From Panax quinquefolius (Eukaryota; Streptophyta; Magnoliopsida; Apiales; Araliaceae): DNA of 64,000 nt. Below, piece by piece: positions 57,882 to 64,000 of this stretch. The DNA is taken from NCBI GenBank assembly GCA_020205615.1, contig CM035173.1, forward strand, positions 28,550,293 through 28,614,292. Direction: 5' to 3'. The notes below the pieces were generated by a model. It was not told the DNA's origin. It made no database searches and saw nothing but the letters and a program-made list of their open reading frames with translations. The translations under genes and the position numbers were made by a program. Position 1 is the stretch's first letter; the number at the start of each line of letters is the position of its first letter.

Positions 57882-58540
57882 AATGGTGATAACAAGCGTG
57901 GAGGGAATCAATGCGGATATGGTAACCACTTGGTGGTAATCGAGGCCAAAACAATAAGAATGGACATTTCAAGAAACGGAGATTCAACAATGGTGGAAAG
58001 ACGTCGAGACAAAGACCCATTGTTAAGGAAGGAGAAAGACCACCTATCATATGCTTCAAATGCGGAGGAGAGGGACACATCGATCAAATGCGTCGTATGC
58101 CATCAAAGCATGTTATAATTGTGGAAGAATGTCACTTAGCTCTATTTTTTCGTTTATCGAAGACAAATTCAAATAGGATGGAGGCACCAAAGGCCATCCT
58201 GTAAAATTTAAAACCGGTAGTCTGAGGGAGAGCGTTTGTTTTGACCTCCCAAAGAGCAAGGAATCCGAATGAGGTCATCACGGGTGAAGCTTATCATAAA
58301 CTCTAATGAAGTCTATACTTTATTTGATCTGGTTCTACCCATTCTTTTATTTCTCTACTTGCGCTCATCGATTAAATTTGACTCAGGAGAAATTAGACTT
58401 TGACTTATCTGTGGAAACTCAGTTGGGAGAAACCTTCATTACATCCACATTGTTTATAAGTCTTGTTTGGTTCAAATCGGTACCCTCTCATTTACTGTTG
58501 ATCTTATTTCATTAAAATACTTGCATTTGACGTGATTCTG
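57882..58540 (+). pseudogene. family C gag 3' part and protease, broken
   Basis: After the D insertion gag resumes with its Gly/Asn/Arg-rich region and a zinc knuckle CFKCGGEGH at about 58045-58075, whose last Cys is not found in frame, and a partial second CYNCG at about 58107. The protease text around 58320-58360 resembles the LFDxGSTHSF active-site region with the Asp-Ser/Thr-Gly altered. The frame breaks repeatedly. Confidence 0.78.
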
Positions 58541-58689
58541 AGGGATTGATTGGTTAACTACTTATCATGCAAAAATTGATTGTTTTCGTAAGGTTGTTAG
58601 CTTTCATATTCCTAATCAACCTATTATGCGAATTCAAACGACCAAACCATTAAAATCAATCACGGTCATCTCGAAGCCATAAAAAATAT

Positions 58690-59560
58690 TTGTTTATTGA
58701 AAAATGGATGTCGAGCTTTCTTAGCTCATGTCACGATTTAAATAAAAATACGCCGAGTTTTAAACGATATTCTATTGTTAATAAATTTCTAACGTATTCC
58801 CCAAGAACTTCCCGGCCTACCCCGAGGCGTGAAATTGAATTTTGTATCGACCTTGAACCCGATGCAAAACCTATTTCCAAAGCCTCATATCGAATGGCTC
58901 TATTGAACTTGAGGAGTTAAAGACCCAATCGCGAGGAATTGTTAGACATTGGCTTTATTCGTCCTAGTACTTCTCCTTGGGGTGCTCTGTTCTATTCGTG
59001 AAGAAGAAAGATGGGAGTATCGCGACTTTGTATTGATTATCGGGAGTTGAATCATGTCACCATCAAAAATAGGTATCCATTGCCACGTATTGATGACTGT
59101 TTGACCCGGTTACTGAGGAGCCAAATTCTTTTCAAAGATTGATCTTCGTTCCGGATATCACCAATTGAAGATTAGAACCAATTGACATTCCAAAGACGGC
59201 TTTCGAACTCGATGCGGGCATTATGAATTCTAGTCATGTCCTTTGGATTGAATAATGCTCCTACTTTGCCTTCATGGATATGATGAACCAGAGTATTCAA
59301 GGAATATTTAGATCACTTTGTGGTCGTCTTTATTGATGACATCCTTATTTATTCCAAAAGCCGTGAAGATCATGAAAGCAACACTTGAGGCGACACTCCA
59401 AAAGCTTCGTGAATATAAGCTTTATGCCAAGTTGAAGAAATGCGAGTTACGGCTTGAAGAAGTAGCATTCCTTGGGCACGTGGTATCAAGTCATGGAATA
59501 TCTGTTGACCCAAAGAAAGATTGAAGCTATTCAAAGTTTGTAGAACAACCTAAATCGATG
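58690..59560 (+). pseudogene. family C reverse transcriptase, broken
   Basis: RT begins near 58836 (EFCIDLEPDAKPISKASYRM). Shifting frames then show LLDIGFIRPSTSPWGA (58937-58984), LCIDYRELNHVTIKNRYPLP (59020-59085), KTAFE-type text, MSFGLNNAPT (59236-59265) and the catalytic [11 protein letters not shown] (59331-59363), followed by [20 protein letters not shown]. It is the least damaged RT in the window, apart from stops and indels. Confidence 0.87.
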
Positions 59561-60190
59561 ACCAAGTCACGTAGCTTTCTCGGTTTAAATTTGGTTATTA
59601 TCGGAGATTCGTGGAAGGATTTTCTCGAATCGCTACTCCATTGACTCAGCTGACTCGGAAAGATAAAAAGTTCGGTTGGAGCGAAGAATGTGAGAAGAGT
59701 TTTCAAGAACTCAAGAGGAGACTTATTTCAAAGACTGTTACGACAATACCATCCGGCTCGGAGGATTTGTCATCTCTGATGATGCTTGAGCAAAGGATTG
59801 GGATGTGTTCTTATGCAACATGGAAAAGTTATAGCCTATGCCTCGCGACAACTCAAAGAATATAAGAGGAATTATCCTACTCATGATCTAGAGTTGGCAG
59901 CTGTTGTCTTTGCACTTAAAATTTGGAGGCATTTCTTGTATGGGGAGAAAGTGGAGATCTTTACGGATCATAAAAGCCTCAAATATTTCTTCACTCAAAA
60001 GAACTCAACATGCGACAACGACGTTGGCTTGAATCTGTTGAAAGATTATGATCATACCATCCAATACCATCCTGGAAAAGCGAGCGTGGTAGGCGGCGCG
60101 TTGAGTAGAAAATCATATGCAAGTCTGAGTGCGATATTGTCAACGAAAGGCCCATTTTGTGTGACTTGCAAAGAATGGAGATAGAGTTAA
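59561..60190 (+). pseudogene. family C RNase H, nearly open
   Basis: 59611-59760 holds EGFSRIATPLTQLTRKDKKF and ECEKSFQELKRRL; after a frameshift, 59786-60184 reads [60 protein letters not shown] and [16 protein letters not shown]. This is the gypsy RNase H with the Asp of FTDHKSL retained; the Asp normally before ASKGLG is lost at the shift. Confidence 0.87.
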
Positions 60191-60329
60191 AGACTCGAGG
60201 GGACGTGTGATGATAAGCGAGTATCACTGAGTAGAACCGACTTTAATCGATAAAGTTAAAAATTTTGCTTCAAGCTACGAGACACGGAGGTAGTGCGTAT
60301 AAGGAAGAAAGTCTGAAGAAGGTCTTATC

Positions 60330-61400
60330 TTAGGAAGCAAGAATCGATGAAGAAGGAATACTTGAGTCGACTCCGGACTATTTGTTCTAACGACCACGAT
60401 TTAAAGTATAATATCATGATGGTGGCACACAACACACCATTTGTAATCCATCTCAGGAGTACCAAAATGTATCATGATATTAAATAAATACATTTTGGTG
60501 GAGCAATATGAATAGAGAGATAAGTATTTATTTATCTCGAGGTGTCTAACTTGTCAACGAATTAAAGCGAGCATCAAGTACCAAAAGGTCCATTGCAACC
60601 ACTTGAAATTCCGAATGGAAGTGGGAGCACATTACCATGGATTTCGTTCTGGGGTCTTCCTAAGGTTTCTCAAGGCGTTGATGCGATTTGGGTCATTATT
60701 GATAGATTGACCAAGTCTGCTCATTTTTCTTGTCTGAGAAACTTATACACTTGAACGTCTTGCTTCAGTATGTACATAAACGAGATTGTAAGACCGCATG
60801 GTATCTTAGGTATCCATAATTTACGATCGAGACCCAAGATTCACTTCACGATTTTGGGTTAGTTTGCAAAAAGCTATGGGCACAGACTTTCACGATTTAG
60901 CTCGGCGTATCATCCTCGGAGACGGACGGGACGATCGGAGAGGACTATTCAAACTCTTGAAGATCTATTAAGACTCCGTGTCCTTGATTTCAAGGGAGTT
61001 GGGACAAGTTCTTACCATTGGTGGAGTTTTCCTACAACAACGATTATCAAGCAAGTATTGGCATGGCTCCATTCGAAGCATTGTATGGAAGAAAGTGTCG
61101 ATTCTCGATTATCTTTGGGATGAGGTGGGTGAAGCAACGTTGTTGGGGCCGGAGTTGAATACGTATGACTACTGGAAAAGATTCAAACGATCCGACAACG
61201 TATAAAAACCTCACAAAATCGACAAAAGAGTTATCTTGATCTTCATCGAAAGGGCGTGGAATTCGATATAGGAGATCATGTGTTGTTAAGAGTTGCTCCA
61301 TGGAAAGGAGTTACAAGATTTGGAAGGAGAGAAAACTTAATCATCGATTCATCGGTCCATTTTAATCCTCGATCGAGTAGGGCGTGGCTATAGACTTCGC
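60330..61400 (+). pseudogene. family C integrase, broken
   Basis: The zinc-binding start is worn. From 60600 shifting frames show HYHGFRSG..., SLLID, ETYTLERL (60740), DRDPRFTSRFWVSLQKAMGT (60828-60888), and a damaged AYHPQT region (60910). [20 protein letters not shown] and [14 protein letters not shown] follow at 61000-61160. It is the DDE integrase core of a gypsy element, inactive. Confidence 0.8.
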
Positions 61401-61515
61401 TTTCTGCCAAATATGTCTCGTGTTCATAACGCGTTTTCACATATCTATATTACGTAAATATGTGAAAGACCGAACCATATTATTGAGTTAGAACCGGGAC
61501 GAAATAGCGGAAGAT

Positions 61516-61722
61516 TTGACGTATGAAGAGGTTCTTGTTCAAATTTTGTATAAGAAGGAACATATTCTACGCTCCAAGGTTATACCTCAAGTCAAAGTTT
61601 TGTGGAGGAACCACGATGTTGAGGAAATGACTTGGGAGTTAGAATCTGAAAATGAAATCAAGGTATCCTTACCTCTTGACATACCAGTATCGCACCCTAA
61701 TTTCGAGGGCGAAATTTCATAA
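61516..61722 (+). pseudogene. family C chromodomain-like C-terminal tail
   Basis: An open 68-codon stretch with YKKEHILRSKVIPQVKVLWR, NHDVEEMTWELESE and a final HPNFEGEIS before the stop. The VLWRNH...EE(A/M)TWE pattern is the truncated chromodomain at the end of plant chromovirus integrases (Tekay/Del type), thought to guide insertion to chromatin. The polypurine tract follows after the stop. Confidence 0.8.
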
Positions 61723-61732
61723 GAAGGGAGGT
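61720..61732 (+). other. polypurine tract of family C
   Basis: AAGAAGGGAGGT directly before TGTAAGACCCC. Confidence 0.82.
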
Positions 61733-62365
61733 TGTAAGACCCCAACTTTTATAAATAAAGATGAATTTTTCTATAAATATTATTTTTGAATATTATGGAA
61801 TAAATTTGATATAATGTTATAGTTGTGGGTAATATTTTAAATTTTGCAAAGTATGCAAGTTGTTATAAAATATTCGTTTGGTGGGAATATTCTTTTTGTT
61901 AGGGAATATTAAATACAACTGACTTAATCATTGGTGGACCCCACAATGTAATTATTGTCGGATTGAAAAAACGACAAAAATATTTTATAAAAATAACGGC
62001 GGAGGTGTTCTGAATTAAAAGCTGTTGAACTACCCGTTGGTAAAAGAAATACGATGTCTGGCGTGGTTGTATAGTAGCACACGGTATTGATTATTGATGC
62101 TTACGTGAGAAGTCACTCATTTATGCTCGATTATTGCTACGATAATTCTTTGCATCATATCTCTTATATTATTGATTCAATTATTGTCACGATTATCATC
62201 ACGTATAATATGTTATAGTATTAAATCAATAATTGAGACGACAAGTCATAAATGATTAATAATTGTTGAAAGATTAAATATGTGTTGATGAAAAATAAAA
62301 TGATTTGTGGTAAGTTTGATTATTTTATGGGGCCTCATATGTCATCATCTAAGAGTCTCTCTTCA

Positions 62366-62521
62366 ATAAGTATTTACCTTCGTCAATAGTATTTACCTTC
62401 ACAATCGATAGTAATTACCTTCGTCGATAAGTAATTACCTTCGTCAATAAGTAATTACCCTTGTGAATAGTATTTACCTTCGTCGATAGTAATTACCTTC
62501 GTTAATAGTAATTACCTTTAC
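62366..62521 (+). repeat. TAATTACCTTCGTCGATAG tandem array, family C 3' LTR
   Basis: Seven to eight units of 18-20 bp. Confidence 0.85.
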
Positions 62522-62929
62522 GAGACGTCGAACCACTTGTCGTTTCACATTACGGGCATCGAACCACTTGTCGTTTTTCACATTACACAATCGAAACCAC
62601 TTTTCTTTTCACATCATTAGTCGTCGAGCCACTTGCCTTTTCACACGGCGGTCTTAAGCTAGAAATCTTCTATAAATAGAGGCCTGAGGGCTTCATTATT
62701 TTCATGAATTCATTCAAGCTATAGAGAGAAAAAGTAGAGAGAATAAGAGAGAGAAGAAGAAGAGTATTTTGTTACTACTTCTTCTGCGATATTCAATCTC
62801 CTACCAAAAGTAAGGGGTGTTATTCTTTCTTATTCATGAAGAGAACTGTTGTTATTCCATTGCTTATTATTACATTGGAATAACTTTTGTATCGTGGTTT
62901 ACCCTATACTTGGTGACATTCTTCTATTA

Positions 62930-63180
62930 TTCTGTTGGAACATCCTGTCTGTGTGTTTTACACCGGACCTGGTTCCGTCTTTATTATTTTGTTGGAACAT
63001 CCTGTCTGTGTGTTTTACACCGGACCTGGTTCCGTCTTTATTATTCTGTTGGAATATCCTATCTGTGTGTTTTACACCGGATCTGGTTCCATCTTTATTA
63101 TTACATTGGAACATCCCATGCGGTTGTGAATTTCACGACTGGTTCCGTTATTTATTATTACATTGGAATAACTTTTATGC
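62930..63180 (+). repeat. about 60-bp tandem array, family C 3' LTR
   Basis: Four units with GTTGGAACATCCTGTCTGTG and TTTTACACCGGACCTGGTTC. The first three are nearly identical; the fourth is diverged. Confidence 0.9.
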
Positions 63181-64000
63181 ATGCGATCTATCGCATGCAT
63201 GGTGATTTCTTTTGTTATTCCATTCTTTATTATACCCAGTTGGTTAAAACTTTGACTTCTATACTCCATGAAATTAGTGGAATATCCTTGATATTTGCGT
63301 TTCATCCAGTATCTTTTCATGAAAATATTCTTCTGATCATTCTTGAATTTTACTCTACAAAAAAGCGATGTCATGTTAATAATTTGGGCGTTAATAATTC
63401 CCGGATAAAATAATTCTTGAACTTGTTTTATTGAATTCTTATATCATTGTCATCATCCTCATGTTTATATTTTTTTAAAATTAAATCCGTGGCTTTTGTA
63501 GTGCATAGATGGACTTGGTATGATTATGACGAGAGACTATTCGGTGTAATCATGGCCGTAATGTTACAAATGATGTGGTAAAAATCCTCGATTAATCGTA
63601 GTGCATTGATGGATGATTGTTGGCATGATCATGACCATTAATGAATACACAAATATTCTTGGTAGTAGTGCATGAATAATTGTGGTCGTGATACTTAAAA
63701 GAATATCCTTGGCCGTAGTGCGGGGGTGATTCGATGATGTGGAATATTTATTAAAAGGAGTCTCAATTTATAACGATGATGAAAAACCTTTTAAAACCTA
63801 AAAGATAGTAGACTTTATTTTCTACTTGACTCTTTTAATGGATTGCATATTTATTGCTTGATTAAACCGGGTCAGTTGTCTATTGTATTTTATCGGTTTA
63901 ACATTGTTGAAGACTATTGATAATTTATTACGCATTATCTTAGTCATAATATTTCTTCTTGGGCTAGTTGAGCTCACCCTTTCTTTCATTTATTCTCTTG

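Larger units (their letters stand above)
44992..64000 (+). mobile_element. family C Ty3/gypsy chromovirus-type element, continues past the window
   Basis: The 5' LTR (44992-47520) is followed by a leader, gag, and pol with all main domains in gypsy order (protease, RT, RNase H, integrase), then a chromodomain-like tail, a polypurine tract (61720-61732) and a 3' LTR from 61733 that runs off the end. Gag is interrupted by the reverse element D (48520-57881). Without it the internal region is about 4.85 kb, close to a full chromovirus. Many stops and shifts make it inactive. Confidence 0.88.
61733..64000 (+). mobile_element. family C 3' LTR, truncated by the window end
   Basis: Collinear with 44992-47270 and similar to it throughout; about 250 bp should lie beyond the window. 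It has TAATTACCTTCG units (62366-62521), GAACCACTTGTCG units (62525-62650), TATAAATA (62671-62678) and the 60-bp array (62930-63180). Confidence 0.88.

Overview
This is a nuclear window from a flowering plant, most likely a eudicot, dominated by transposable elements. The evidence is Ty1/copia and Ty3/gypsy elements of plant type, a CACTA transposon with captured intron-containing plant gene pieces, several MITEs, many (AT)n microsatellites, and one plant-specific QALGGH zinc-finger gene. That gene is the only convincing intact host gene. I cannot name the species.

Left block (1-25787). A Sirevirus-like copia element runs left to right: decayed pol (1-2694), a spacer with a repeated palindromic motif, an envelope-like/coiled-coil reading frame (from 3434), a polypurine tract and an LTR (23983-25414). 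A second primer-binding site and a gag stub follow, so this is the remnant of a tandem. The envelope-like frame is split by a 17,232-bp insertion (5214-22445) flanked by a perfect CCTGA duplication. That insertion (family A) has two 4,045-bp LTRs but only about 0.5 kb of internal sequence. It is itself interrupted by a gypsy element of family B (9293-17928) with a decayed gag and a gutted pol.

Middle block (25788-39010). This is lower-copy, AT-rich DNA. It holds a Mutator-like element with long inverted repeats and a second MITE inside one of them, two related hairpin MITEs beside (TA)n tracts, the single-exon SUPERMAN/TAC1-type zinc-finger gene (30689-31264, minus strand), a complete CACTA element (33721-38052, TSD CGA) and a Stowaway-like MITE. 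The CACTA element carries minus-strand pieces of at least three host genes: an SPX/EXS-type protein, a brassinosteroid-signalling kinase and the UTP15/SLOW WALKER1 WD40 protein.

Right block (39011-64000). This is a deep nest of gypsy LTRs. An A-like LTR has captured a copia integrase piece between roughly 370-bp direct repeats, and contains a reverse-oriented solo LTR and a further LTR. Into that further LTR went a family C chromovirus-type element (44992 to beyond the window), which still shows gag, protease, reverse transcriptase, RNase H, integrase and a chromodomain-like tail, all broken. The gag of C is interrupted by a reverse-oriented family B element, called D here (48520-57881).

Families A, B and C share LTR ends (TGTAAGACC...; ...TTACA or ...TCACA), a TATAAATA promoter core and, for A and B, two tandem-repeat arrays. 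B and D share the same loss of the reverse-transcriptase core and so look like a non-autonomous lineage mobilised in trans. No tRNA, rRNA or CRISPR was seen.
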